From Pseudomonas sp. RGM2987 (lineage in GTDB: Bacteria; Pseudomonadota; Gammaproteobacteria; Pseudomonadales; Pseudomonadaceae), in assembly GCF_022952855.1 (NCBI RefSeq), contig NZ_JALJDX010000162.1, forward strand, positions 1-32,215: a DNA stretch of 32,215 nucleotides. Direction: 5' to 3'. The position numbers were made by a program, and so were the translations under genes. This document shows, in pieces, positions 1 through 7,824 of this stretch. Every line of letters begins with the position of its first letter. Positions within the stretch are counted from its first letter, which is position 1. A model generated the notes under the pieces. That model was given only the letters and a program-made list of their open reading frames with translations, was not told the origin of the DNA and did not search any database.

Positions 1-60
1 GTGTGTCAGTTAACGTTGTGCTGACTGACACATCGCATTCGCGAGCAAGCCCGCTCCCAC
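1..60. repeat. REP palindrome (right part of a REPIN-like pair)
   Basis: Positions 2-10 and 24-32 are a perfect 9-bp inverted repeat (TGTGTCAGT / ACTGACACA). Positions 41-60 carry the GCGAGCAAGCCCGCTCCCAC sequence that ends many Pseudomonas fluorescens-group REP elements. The window edge cuts off the partner GTGGGAG end, so only the loop and right half are visible. The same GTGGGAG/CTCCCAC family recurs at 22245-22334. Confidence 0.75.
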
Positions 61-109
61 TTTTGTTTCAGGTCGCTACAACATACTCGGACCCATTCCC
101 AGACACTTC

Positions 110-125
110 TGGCATAACACTTGCT
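110..125 (+). promoter_or_regulatory. sigma-54 (RpoN) promoter for fliL operon
   Basis: TGGCATAACACTTGCT fits the sigma-54 consensus TGGCAC-N5-TTGCW. The invariant GG (111-112) and GC (123-124) are separated by exactly 10 nt. Transcription would begin near 136, about 40 nt before the fliL start. Flagellar class II operons of Pseudomonas are driven by RpoN with FleQ, so the position makes sense. FleQ binding sites were not resolved. Confidence 0.75.
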
Positions 126-176
126 CCACCCTAGCCACGCAACATTGAAACCCCCGATTAGTGACGGATTATTGGC

Positions 177-680
177 ATGGCGAAGAGCGACGCAGCAGCT
201 GTAAAAGACCCCGCAACCAAAGGCAAGCTCAAGATGATCATCCTGATCGTCGTTGGCCTGCTCCTGGCGATCGGTGTGTCCGTGGGGGCGACCTGGTATT
301 TCATGCACAGCGCTCAAAGCAAGCCTGCACCGGCGGCCGAGGCCGCGCCGGTCGGCAAGCAGCCGGCGATTTTCGAACCGATGGCGCCGGCCTTCGTGGC
401 TAACTACACCCAGAATGGACGCCAGCGCTACATGCAGGTCAGCATCACCCTGCTGGGCCGTAACCAGGCTGACCTGGAAGCACTGCGGGTGCACATGCCG
501 CTGATCCGCAATAACCTGGTGATGCTGTTTTCCGGACAGAACTTCGACACCCTGGCCACTCCCGTCGGCCAGGAAATGCTCCGTCAGAAAGCCACGGCCA
601 GCGTGCAGGAAGTGGCTCAGAAAGAGCTGGGCAAAGTGGTGATCGAACAGTTGCTCTTCACTAACTTCGTATTGCAGTAG
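177..680 (+). CDS. fliL: flagellar basal body-associated protein FliL
   Basis: Inner-membrane protein that surrounds the stator at the flagellar base and supports torque generation. The 167-residue product has a short charged cytoplasmic N-terminus, one membrane helix (about residues 21-43), an Ala/Pro-rich tether and a periplasmic FliL domain. It ends in the typical NFVLQ-like tail. The ATG at 177 has only a weak upstream GACGGAT ribosome site, but the protein begins MAKS as in other Pseudomonas. It is the first gene of the fliLMNOPQR-flhB operon, with the sigma-54 promoter just upstream and fliM starting 9 nt after its stop. Confidence 0.95.
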   Translation: MAKSDAAAVKDPATKGKLKMIILIVVGLLLAIGVSVGATWYFMHSAQSKPAPAAEAAPVGKQPAIFEPMAPAFVANYTQNGRQRYMQVSITLLGRNQADLEALRVHMPLIRNNLVMLFSGQNFDTLATPVGQEMLRQKATASVQEVAQKELGKVVIEQLLFTNFVLQ

Positions 681-689
681 GAACACGAC

Positions 690-1658
690 ATGGCCGTGCA
701 GGACCTGTTGTCCCAGGACGAAATCGACGCGCTGTTACACGGTGTCGACGACGGCCTGGTCCAGACCGAAAACGCTGCTGAACCGGGCAGCGTCAAAAGC
801 TATGACCTGACCAGCCAGGATCGCATCGTTCGCGGACGCATGCCGACCCTGGAAATGATCAACGAGCGTTTCGCAAGGTACACCCGCATCAGCATGTTCA
901 ACATGCTGCGCCGCTCGGCGGATGTGGCTGTTGGTGGTGTGCAGGTGATGAAGTTCGGTGAGTACGTACACTCGCTGTACGTGCCCACCAGCCTCAACCT
1001 GGTGAAGATCAAGCCGCTGCGCGGCACGGCGTTGTTCATCCTCGACGCCAAGCTGGTGTTCAAGCTGGTGGACAACTTCTTCGGTGGCGATGGGCGCCAC
1101 GCCAAGATCGAAGGGCGTGAGTTCACCCCGACCGAACTACGCGTGGTGCGCATGGTGCTGGAGCAGGCCTTCGTCGACTTGAAGGAGGCCTGGCAGGCGA
1201 TCATGGAAGTGAATTTCGAGTACATCAACTCTGAAGTGAACCCGGCCATGGCCAACATCGTCGGCCCAAGCGAAGCCATCGTGGTCTCGACTTTCCACAT
1301 CGAACTCGATGGCGGCGGCGGTGACCTGCACGTGACCATGCCGTACTCGATGATCGAGCCGGTGCGTGAAATGCTCGACGCCGGCTTCCAGTCGGACCTC
1401 GACGACCAGGACGAGCGCTGGATCAACGCGTTGCGCCAGGACGTGCTGGATGTCGACGTGCCGGTCGGCGCGACAGTTGCCCGGCGCCAGTTGCGCCTGC
1501 GGGACATCCTGCACATGCAACCGGGGGACATCATTCCCGTGGAGATGCCCGAGGACATGATCATGCGCGCCAACGGCGTGCCGGCCTTCAAGGTCAAGAT
1601 GGGCTCGCACAAAGGCAACCTGGCGTTGCAGGTGATCGAGCCGATCGAACGCCGCTGA
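690..1658 (+). CDS. fliM: flagellar motor switch protein FliM
   Basis: C-ring protein that binds phosphorylated CheY and sets rotation direction. The 322-residue length is standard. The N-terminal CheY-binding segment is visible at residues 8-16 (SQDEIDALL). A CheC-like middle domain follows (about 45-230), with the GGDGR and GPSEA stretches. The C-terminal SpoA/FliN-like domain (about 245-320) contains the RLRDILHMQPGDIIP stretch. The gene sits between fliL and fliN, as expected for the C-ring operon. The identification is secure and nothing about the gene is unusual. Confidence 0.98.
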   Translation: MAVQDLLSQDEIDALLHGVDDGLVQTENAAEPGSVKSYDLTSQDRIVRGRMPTLEMINERFARYTRISMFNMLRRSADVAVGGVQVMKFGEYVHSLYVPTSLNLVKIKPLRGTALFILDAKLVFKLVDNFFGGDGRHAKIEGREFTPTELRVVRMVLEQAFVDLKEAWQAIMEVNFEYINSEVNPAMANIVGPSEAIVVSTFHIELDGGGGDLHVTMPYSMIEPVREMLDAGFQSDLDDQDERWINALRQDVLDVDVPVGATVARRQLRLRDILHMQPGDIIPVEMPEDMIMRANGVPAFKVKMGSHKGNLALQVIEPIERR

Positions 1659-1724
1659 GCGGTGTCGTACCCTTAAGTTAACGAGTTTTCAGGTTTTTTA
1701 CTGATTTTTGCCCGCCGAGGACAA

Positions 1725-2186
1725 ATGATGGCTAACGATATGAATAACCAGGATGACCAGGCGCTGGCCGATGAATGGGCTGCGGCCCTTGAGGAGGCGG
1801 GTGACGACGGACAGGCCGACATCGATGCCTTGCTGGCCGCTGACACCGGTGCCCAGGCTTCCAATCGCCTGCCTATGGAAGAGTTCGGCAGCGTGCCAAG
1901 AAGCAATGAGCAGGTCACCCTGGACGGTCCGAACCTGGACGTGATTCTGGACATCCCCGTGTCCATCTCCATGGAAGTAGGCAGCACCGACATCAACATC
2001 CGCAACCTGCTGCAACTCAACCAGGGCTCGGTGATCGAGCTGGATCGCCTGGCGGGCGAGCCGCTGGATGTGTTGGTCAACGGCACGCTGATCGCCCATG
2101 GCGAGGTGGTGGTGGTCAACGAGAAGTTCGGCATCCGCCTGACGGACGTGATCAGCCCGAGCGAACGCATCAAGAAGCTGCGCTGA
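1725..2186 (+). CDS. fliN: flagellar motor switch protein FliN
   Basis: C-ring base protein that works with FliM in switching and in docking export cargo. The 153-residue product has an acidic, poorly ordered N-terminus (about 1-60) and a C-terminal SpoA domain (about 65-150) with VSISMEVGSTDINIRNLLQLN and the usual ending around SERIKKLR. Two adjacent ATG codons, 1725 and 1728, could both serve as start; GAGGACAA lies just upstream and suits either. It is separated from fliM by 66 nt without a terminator and its stop abuts the fliO GTG. Confidence 0.97.
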   Translation: MMANDMNNQDDQALADEWAAALEEAGDDGQADIDALLAADTGAQASNRLPMEEFGSVPRSNEQVTLDGPNLDVILDIPVSISMEVGSTDINIRNLLQLNQGSVIELDRLAGEPLDVLVNGTLIAHGEVVVVNEKFGIRLTDVISPSERIKKLR

Positions 2187-2624
2187 GTGAAAGGTCTCTT
2201 CGCTGCAGCCATGATGCTGCCGTTCAGTGTGCTGGCTGCCGAACCGGTGGCTGCGGTGGCCGCTGCGCCGGCGGCGGGCACCGGTGTGGCCGGACAGTTG
2301 GTGCAACTGGTGCTCGGCCTGTTGCTGGTGCTGGGATTGATCTTCTTTCTCGCCTGGCTGTTGCGGCGCGTGCAACAGGCTGGGCCGGCGGGCAAAGGGC
2401 AGGTCATCGACATCGTCGGCTCCCGTGCGCTTGGCCCACGTGATCGGCTGGTGCTGGTGCAGGTCGGCAATGAGCAGATTCTGCTGGGCTTGAGCCCGGG
2501 CTCCATTACCGCATTGCATGTCCTCAAGGAGCCGGTTCAGGTGCCGTCCACCGAGCAGGCCTCTCCCGAGTTTGCCCAGCGTCTCATGGAGCTGTTGGGG
2601 AAAGACCAGAAGGATAAAAAGTAA
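2187..2624 (+). CDS. fliO: flagellar biosynthetic protein FliO
   Basis: Small membrane chaperone for assembly of the FliP ring of the export gate. The 145-residue product has an N-terminal signal-like hydrophobic stretch (residues 1-18, ending LAAE), an Ala-rich spacer, one transmembrane helix (about 33-57), and a cytoplasmic domain with the [17 protein letters not shown] pattern typical of FliO. The start is a GTG directly abutting the fliN stop. The stop TAA overlaps the fliP ATG by one base, indicating translational coupling. FliO is poorly conserved, but position and topology agree. Confidence 0.93.
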   Translation: MKGLFAAAMMLPFSVLAAEPVAAVAAAPAAGTGVAGQLVQLVLGLLLVLGLIFFLAWLLRRVQQAGPAGKGQVIDIVGSRALGPRDRLVLVQVGNEQILLGLSPGSITALHVLKEPVQVPSTEQASPEFAQRLMELLGKDQKDKK

Positions 2625-3373
2625 TGCCGCTGCGCATTCTGTTGGCGCTGGCCCTGATGCTGGCCGCGCCGTTGGTGTTTGCCGCCGACCCATTGTCGAT
2701 TCCGGCGATTACCCTGGGCACCAACGCCGACGGGGCCCAGGAATACTCGGTCAGCCTGCAGATCCTGCTGATCATGACCGCGCTGAGCTTCATCCCGGCG
2801 TTCGTCATGCTGATGACCAGTTTCACGCGGATCATCATTGTCTTTTCGATCCTGCGCCAGGCCCTCGGCTTGCAACAGACGCCGTCGAACCAGATCCTCA
2901 CCGGCATGGCGCTGTTTTTGACCATGTTCATCATGGCCCCGGTGTTCGACCGGGTGAACCAGGACGCGCTGCAACCTTATCTGGCGGAAAAGCTCAGCGC
3001 CCAGGATGCGGTGGCCAAGGCCCAGGTGCCGATCAAGGACTTCATGCTGGCCCAGACGCGCAGCAGCGACCTGGAGCTGTTCATGCGGCTGTCCAAGCGC
3101 ACCGACATCGCCAGCGCCGACCAGGCACCTTTGACGATCCTGGTGCCGGCGTTCGTGACCTCCGAACTCAAGACCGCGTTCCAGATCGGTTTCATGATCT
3201 TCATCCCGTTCCTGATCATCGACCTGGTGGTCGCCAGCGTGCTGATGGCCATGGGCATGATGATGCTCTCGCCGCTGATCATTTCCCTGCCGTTCAAGAT
3301 CATGCTGTTCGTGCTGGTGGACGGCTGGGCGCTGATCATCGGCACCCTGGCAGGCAGTTTCGGCGGTGTTTAG
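2624..3373 (+). CDS. fliP: flagellar export gate protein FliP
   Basis: Core ring subunit of the flagellar type III export gate, together with FliQ and FliR. The 249-residue product starts with a cleavable-looking signal peptide (residues 1-21, ending VFAAD). It carries the FliP signatures around residues 45-80 ([19 protein letters not shown], then QTPSNQ) and four predicted membrane segments, with the C-terminal [23 protein letters not shown] helix. The start overlaps fliO by one base. The FliP/SpaP family includes virulence secretion homologues, but the context makes this the flagellar one. Confidence 0.98.
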   Translation: MPLRILLALALMLAAPLVFAADPLSIPAITLGTNADGAQEYSVSLQILLIMTALSFIPAFVMLMTSFTRIIIVFSILRQALGLQQTPSNQILTGMALFLTMFIMAPVFDRVNQDALQPYLAEKLSAQDAVAKAQVPIKDFMLAQTRSSDLELFMRLSKRTDIASADQAPLTILVPAFVTSELKTAFQIGFMIFIPFLIIDLVVASVLMAMGMMMLSPLIISLPFKIMLFVLVDGWALIIGTLAGSFGGV

Positions 3374-3396
3374 ACCTTTTGTGCAGGTAGCAAGAT

Positions 3397-3666
3397 ATGA
3401 CGCCTGAAGTCGCGCTTGACCTGTTTCGCGAAGCGCTCTGGCTGACCACGGTGATGGTCGCCATCCTGGTGATCCCCAGTCTGCTGGTGGGCCTGGTGGT
3501 GGCCATGTTCCAGGCCGCGACGCAGATCAACGAACAGACGCTGAGCTTTCTGCCGCGCCTGCTGGTGATGTTGGTGACGCTGATCGTCGCCGGTCCCTGG
3601 CTGGTGCAGACTTTCATGGAATACATCCTGCGTTTGTACGGCAGTATTCCGCAGTTGATCGGTTGA
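3397..3666 (+). CDS. fliQ: flagellar export gate protein FliQ
   Basis: Export gate subunit of 89 residues, the usual FliQ length. It has two transmembrane helices (about 14-40 and 50-76) separated by the conserved FQAATQINEQTLSFLPRL turn. FliQ packs on the outside of the FliP/FliR core. The gene follows fliP by 23 nt, with GCAGGTAGCAAG as a modest ribosome site, and precedes fliR by 4 nt. Confidence 0.97.
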   Translation: MTPEVALDLFREALWLTTVMVAILVIPSLLVGLVVAMFQAATQINEQTLSFLPRLLVMLVTLIVAGPWLVQTFMEYILRLYGSIPQLIG

Positions 3667-3670
3667 CCCG

Positions 3671-4453
3671 ATGTCGATGCTTGCGCTGACAGACACCCAG
3701 ATCAGTTCCTGGGTGGCCGCGTTCGTCCTGCCGCTGTTCCGCGTCACGGCCGTGCTGATGAGCATGCCGGTCTTCGGCACGACTCTGGTACCACGGCGCG
3801 TACGCTTGTATTTCGCCCTGGCGATTACCGTGGTGATCGCCCCTGGGCTGCCGCCGATGCCGCAGGTCCATGCGCTGGACCTCAGTGCGCTGATGCTGGT
3901 GGCCGAGCAGATCCTCATCGGCGCCTTGATGGGTTTTTCGCTGCAGCTGTTCTTCCAGGCCTTCGTCGTGGCCGGGCAGATCATTTCGATCCAGATGGGC
4001 ATGGCGTTCGCGTCGATGGTCGATCCCACCAACGGCGTGAACACCGCCGTGATCGGGCAACTCCTGACGATGCTCGTGACGTTGCTGTTTCTCGCCATGA
4101 ACGGGCACCTGGTGGTGTTCGAGGTGCTGACCGAGAGCTTCACGACCATGCCGGTGGGCAGCGCGATGCTGGTCAATCATTTCTGGGAGGTCGCCGGCAA
4201 GCTCGGTTGGGTGCTGGGCTCGGCGATGGTGTTGGTATTGCCCGCAATCACTGCCTTGCTGGTCGTCAACATCGCCTTTGGCGTGATGACCCGGGCAGCG
4301 CCGCAACTGAACATTTTCGCCATTGGTTTCCCGCTGACCCTGGTGTTGGGGATGGTGATTTTCTGGGTCAGCCTGGGGGATATTCTCAACCAGTATCAGC
4401 CACTGGCCACTGAGGCCTTGCAGCTGCTACGCGACATGGCACAGGCGCGCTGA
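3671..4453 (+). CDS. fliR: flagellar export gate protein FliR
   Basis: Single-copy subunit that closes the FliP5-FliQ4-FliR1 export gate. The 260-residue product shows the expected chain of about six hydrophobic segments. It has the conserved PVFG and RVRLYFALAITVVIAP motifs near the N-terminus and GMAFASMVDPTNGVNTAVIGQ in the middle. It lies immediately after fliQ and 3 nt before flhB, consistent with the near-universal fliPQR-flhB order. Confidence 0.97.
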   Translation: MSMLALTDTQISSWVAAFVLPLFRVTAVLMSMPVFGTTLVPRRVRLYFALAITVVIAPGLPPMPQVHALDLSALMLVAEQILIGALMGFSLQLFFQAFVVAGQIISIQMGMAFASMVDPTNGVNTAVIGQLLTMLVTLLFLAMNGHLVVFEVLTESFTTMPVGSAMLVNHFWEVAGKLGWVLGSAMVLVLPAITALLVVNIAFGVMTRAAPQLNIFAIGFPLTLVLGMVIFWVSLGDILNQYQPLATEALQLLRDMAQAR

Positions 4454-4456
4454 ACC

Positions 4457-5593
4457 ATGGCCGAGAGCGAGAGTGGTCAGGACAAGACAGAAGACCCCAC
4501 GGAGAAGCGCCGGCGCGAGTCCCGGGAAAAAGGCGAGATCGCCCGCTCCAAGGAGCTCAATACCCTGGCGGTGATGCTGGCCGGGGCCGGTGGTTTGCTG
4601 ATCTACGGTGGCGGGCTGGCCCTGGACCTGTTGGAAATCATGCGCCTGAATTTCTCCCTGCCACGTGAAGTGTTGCTCACCCCGGGCTCCATGACGCAGC
4701 ACCTGCTGCACTCAGGGAAAATTGCGATTGCGGCGGTGCAGCCCATTCTGATTTTTTTGCTGGTGGCTGCTTTTGTCGGTCCGATTTCCCTGGGTGGCTG
4801 GTTATTTGCCGGCGGGAGCCTGGCCCCGAAATTCAGTCGGATGAATCCGGCCGCTGGCCTCAAGCGAATGTTCTCGACATCAGCGCTGATGGAGTTGCTC
4901 AAGGCCTTTGGGAAATTCCTGATCATCCTGTTTGTGGCGCTGACGGTGTTGCAATCGGACATTGATGACATATTGCGTATTGCCCATGAGCCGTTGGAGA
5001 AGGCGATCATCCACAGCGTGCAATTGGTGGGTTGGAGTACGTTGTGGATGGCCTGCGGGCTGATCCTTATCGCCGCCATCGACGTGCCGATCCAGCTGTA
5101 TCAGAGCAAGCAGAAGCTGATGATGACCAAGCAGGAAGTGCGCGACGAGTACAAGGATGCGGAAGGCAAGCCGGAGGTCAAACAGAAGATCCGCCAGTTG
5201 CAGCGTGAAGTGTCCCAGCGCCGGATGATGGCGGCGGTGCCGGAGGCCGACGTGGTCATCACCAACCCGACCCACTATGCCGTGGCCCTCAAGTACGATC
5301 CCGAAAAAGGCAATGCCCCGGTGCTGTTGGCCAAGGGCAATGACTTCCTGGCGCTGAAGATCCGTGAAATCGCCGTGGCCAACGAGGTGATGCTCCTCGA
5401 ATCCCCAGCCTTGGCGCGGTCGATCTATTACTCAACCGAACTCGACCAGGAAATCCCCGGTGGGCTGTACCTGGCCGTGGCCCAGGTGCTGGCCTACGTC
5501 TACCAGATCCGCCAGCACCGCGCCGGCAAGGGCAAGCGCCCCGAGCCGCTGAAGGATTTGCCGATCCCGCCGGATTTGCGCCGGGATTCCTAA
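4457..5593 (+). CDS. flhB: flagellar export switch protein FlhB
   Basis: Membrane protein that switches the exporter from rod/hook to filament substrates. Residues 1-30 hold the charged DKTEDPTEKRRRESREKGE segment. Four membrane helices follow, then the cytoplasmic domain. The autocleavage motif NPTH is visible at residues 270-273, within TNPTHYAVALKYDP. The 378-residue length is typical. It is the last gene of the fliL operon. Its TAA at 5591-5593 overlaps the stop codon of the convergent phosphodiesterase gene, and no separate terminator hairpin is visible. In many Pseudomonas flhA follows; here it is displaced by that gene. Confidence 0.98.
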   Translation: MAESESGQDKTEDPTEKRRRESREKGEIARSKELNTLAVMLAGAGGLLIYGGGLALDLLEIMRLNFSLPREVLLTPGSMTQHLLHSGKIAIAAVQPILIFLLVAAFVGPISLGGWLFAGGSLAPKFSRMNPAAGLKRMFSTSALMELLKAFGKFLIILFVALTVLQSDIDDILRIAHEPLEKAIIHSVQLVGWSTLWMACGLILIAAIDVPIQLYQSKQKLMMTKQEVRDEYKDAEGKPEVKQKIRQLQREVSQRRMMAAVPEADVVITNPTHYAVALKYDPEKGNAPVLLAKGNDFLALKIREIAVANEVMLLESPALARSIYYSTELDQEIPGGLYLAVAQVLAYVYQIRQHRAGKGKRPEPLKDLPIPPDLRRDS

Positions 5594-7551
5594 GGCGCTG
5601 GTGGGCTGGGCGGCGTCAGGTCGGGCTCCTCCTGGGCTGACAAGATTTTGCTCCACTTTTTGGTGGAAGCGACATATCGAAAGTGAAGAGCGTGGCCTGT
5701 TTCAAGCAGCAGGTCGACCCCTGTTGCCAGGTTGGTACCCTTGACGGTAGCGGTGTAGGTCGCGGTGGAGGTCAGTGTGACCTTGTCATTGTTCCAAGCA
5801 TTTTCCGGAAGGGTGATTTGCCCGATCCAGTCGCCGTTCCTGAAATGTACCTGGGTCAGTTCTGTGCCGGTATCTGCCATCTGGGCGCCTGCCTGGGCTG
5901 CTCCGTAGGCATGTATGGCCGCTTTTGCTACCTGCCAGGAGCCCTGGTTGAACGTAAAAAGGTACTTGTCACCCCGCTGACAGCGATAGACCCGATCGCC
6001 GGATTTTCGATGGATATAGCTGTGCCAGCCTTCGGTGGCCGTTATGTCCGACGCTATTTCGAGATAGCTATAGGCAGGTGCGCTGGCTGGCAGGTAGATA
6101 TGTTCTGTCCAGTTGTAATCCTCGGTCCGATAGCTGATGAGTTTTTCGCCGGCCTGTACGTTGGGAACCGTATCGCCCGACGTATTGGGGGAGTAGACAA
6201 TCTCAGGCTGCAAGATCCATTTTGACTGCTGATCGTTGTACATGAACAACAGCGCATCACCTTGCGCCAGGGTCAGGTCGGCAATTGGAAAATTACTGTT
6301 GGATACCCGCAGGGTTGTATTCAGCTGAGCCTTGCTGATGATGAGCAGTGTGGCCTCGCGCATCCCAATCAAGGGAAGCGTCATCGTAGCCAGCCAATTG
6401 CCGTTGTATGTCTCCAGAGCGATCGCACGATGACCATGAGGTATGTAGCCGTTGGAAAGATTCTGGGGTGTGAGAGAAAGGGCGCTGTAGTTCTTGCTCC
6501 TGAAACTATTGGCATGAATGCAGTTGTCGATATGCCGATGACGCAACGACCAATCCGTATTGATGATATGGAACTTCATGATCGGCGAGTCATCCGCGCC
6601 CGCAGCGAACCAGTTCATGACGTCCGGCGACATGTCATCAGGTTGATAAACCTTAGTGTATTTATGCGCCTGGATGGACCGCAGCTCATAGTCAGGCTTG
6701 ACCTCGTTGCCCACCCGATCAATGAAACTCTTCAGTTCGCTGCTGGAGGGCGTGTCCTTGCCGATCCAGCGCTGATTGACCCCAGGCCAGAACAGTGGAT
6801 CTCGCTGGCTGCTGTTGTAGGCAATCACGACATTCTTCTGCAAGGCCCACAATTGCCTGAGTACCAGAACATTCCACTTGGGTTCGATCAGTCTGCTGCC
6901 CAGCCAGTTTTTTATGATTGTGGCCAATTCCCGATGCGCCGCATCGGTAAAGTTCTTGAATTGATGGAAGTCGAGGATAACCACTTCCTTGCTGTGGGCG
7001 GTGTAGAGGTTGGTAGCGGCTTGAAGGCAGTCGCCTTCGATGGTTCTTTTGGAGTCCAAGCCGTGGAATATCGAGAATCTTCTACGGTCTCCCAAGGGGT
7101 AACCCCAGGAGAATTGGACTCTCAGGTCCAGCACCCGGATGCCTGTATGTAGTTGACTGTGAGGCGATACGTCTTGGCAGGTATCGTAGCTGTTGGAGTA
7201 GGGCGCCTGTTTATCCATCGCCGAGTTGTGGGTGCCTGGCAGTATCATTTCATCAATGCGCAAACTCCCGGTGGCGCCCGGGTAATAGCCCATCCAATTG
7301 GGTCGGACATCATTGAACGGCGAGCAGATACCGCCGCTGACGCTGCCGTTCGGGCACCAGCCGGTCCTCGGCGCTGGAAGCGCTTCATCGCCTGGAGCAG
7401 GATCACAGCGGGTTGGCAGCTCGGTGTCGGGATATCCCTCGGTGGCATAAGGAGCGAACTGCGGGGGCACATAAGGCTTCAATACGCCGTGTTCGTCCAG
7501 GTCGTCGGGGTGCACGCCCATTTGCTCGGCAAGGGAAGTGTTCTCGCTCAT
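5590..7551 (-). CDS. PI-PLC X-domain phosphodiesterase with three C-terminal repeats
   Basis: The 653-residue product contains a phosphatidylinositol-specific phospholipase C X-like barrel. LPGTHNSA supplies the first catalytic His (H108), GIRVLDLRV the acidic/Arg pair near residues 138-147, FHGL the second His (H163), and VVILDFHQF a barrel strand. The first 90 residues are Pro-rich with no clear signal peptide. After residue 380 there are three copies of a beta-rich module (starting near 383, 478 and 572), each opening with a D/N-x-N/D-W...LP pattern and closing with a FxYxxxxxKW-like pattern. The ATG at 7551 has an ideal GGAGG 6 nt upstream; an ATG at 7566 in the same frame lacks one. The gene lies opposite to and between flhB and flhA, and its base composition looks less GC-rich than its neighbours. 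The substrate is unknown; whether it is secreted, and how, cannot be told from sequence. Confidence 0.85.
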   Translation of the reverse strand: MSENTSLAEQMGVHPDDLDEHGVLKPYVPPQFAPYATEGYPDTELPTRCDPAPGDEALPAPRTGWCPNGSVSGGICSPFNDVRPNWMGYYPGATGSLRIDEMILPGTHNSAMDKQAPYSNSYDTCQDVSPHSQLHTGIRVLDLRVQFSWGYPLGDRRRFSIFHGLDSKRTIEGDCLQAATNLYTAHSKEVVILDFHQFKNFTDAAHRELATIIKNWLGSRLIEPKWNVLVLRQLWALQKNVVIAYNSSQRDPLFWPGVNQRWIGKDTPSSSELKSFIDRVGNEVKPDYELRSIQAHKYTKVYQPDDMSPDVMNWFAAGADDSPIMKFHIINTDWSLRHRHIDNCIHANSFRSKNYSALSLTPQNLSNGYIPHGHRAIALETYNGNWLATMTLPLIGMREATLLIISKAQLNTTLRVSNSNFPIADLTLAQGDALLFMYNDQQSKWILQPEIVYSPNTSGDTVPNVQAGEKLISYRTEDYNWTEHIYLPASAPAYSYLEIASDITATEGWHSYIHRKSGDRVYRCQRGDKYLFTFNQGSWQVAKAAIHAYGAAQAGAQMADTGTELTQVHFRNGDWIGQITLPENAWNNDKVTLTSTATYTATVKGTNLATGVDLLLETGHALHFRYVASTKKWSKILSAQEEPDLTPPSPPAP

Positions 7552-7562
7552 GATCAACCTCC

Positions 7563-7574
7563 ACACACGTGTGT
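7563..7574. promoter_or_regulatory. 12-bp perfect palindrome upstream of the phosphodiesterase gene
   Basis: ACACACGTGTGT is a perfect palindrome immediately upstream of the ribosome site of the minus-strand phosphodiesterase gene. It could be a dimeric regulator site or part of the 5' leader. No factor can be named from the sequence. Confidence 0.3.
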
Positions 7575-7603
7575 TGCGGCTGCTTGAGTGGCGGCACAGT
7601 TGC

Positions 7604-7626
7604 TGGGGTATTCATTCAATACCCCA
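7604..7626. promoter_or_regulatory. 9-bp stem hairpin in the divergent flhA / phosphodiesterase gap
   Basis: TGGGGTATT (7604-7612) and AATACCCCA (7618-7626) form a perfect stem with a CATTC loop. There is no T-run on either side, so it is not a standard terminator. It lies between the phosphodiesterase gene start and the flhA sigma-54 candidate. The rest of 7552-7824 holds no gene. Confidence 0.4.
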
Positions 7627-7747
7627 CTGCTTGCCTTGACCACTCTCAGAAGTGTCAGGTTGACATTTCGCTTGTTTGGTGCCTGCTGCGTGCGAAATTT
7701 CCCGCCTGGTCCCCCCGGTTCGACTCAATTCTCCGTTGCCACCAAAG

Positions 7748-7764
7748 TTGGACGGCTTTTTGCA
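7748..7764 (+). promoter_or_regulatory. sigma-54 (RpoN) promoter candidate for flhA operon
   Basis: TTGGACGGCTTTTTGCA has the invariant GG (7750-7751) and GC (7762-7763) exactly 10 nt apart and a perfect TTGCA -12 box; the -24 box is a weaker match (TGGACGG against TGGCACG). The predicted start near 7775 lies 50 nt before flhA. The flhA operon is RpoN/FleQ-controlled in Pseudomonas, which supports it. Confidence 0.6.
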
Positions 7765-7824
7765 AAAGCAGCTCCCAAGGCGCCATGGCGTCAAAAGTTT
7801 GCTTCACAGGAACGGGGAATATTG

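Noticed and set aside
1659..1724. Terminator or promoter between fliM and fliN.
   Set aside because: The 66-nt gap has AT-rich tracts but no stem, no sigma-54 or sigma-28 match; the genes belong to one operon.
6262..7152. A 296-codon plus-strand frame within the phosphodiesterase gene.
   Set aside because: The minus-strand gene carries catalytic motifs and an ideal ribosome site; the plus-strand product has no recognisable domain.
7588..7824. Extension of flhA by 79 residues at its N-terminus.
   Set aside because: The extra residues match nothing in FlhA and cross the putative sigma-54 promoter; the GTG at 7825 has a ribosome site and matches the family start.
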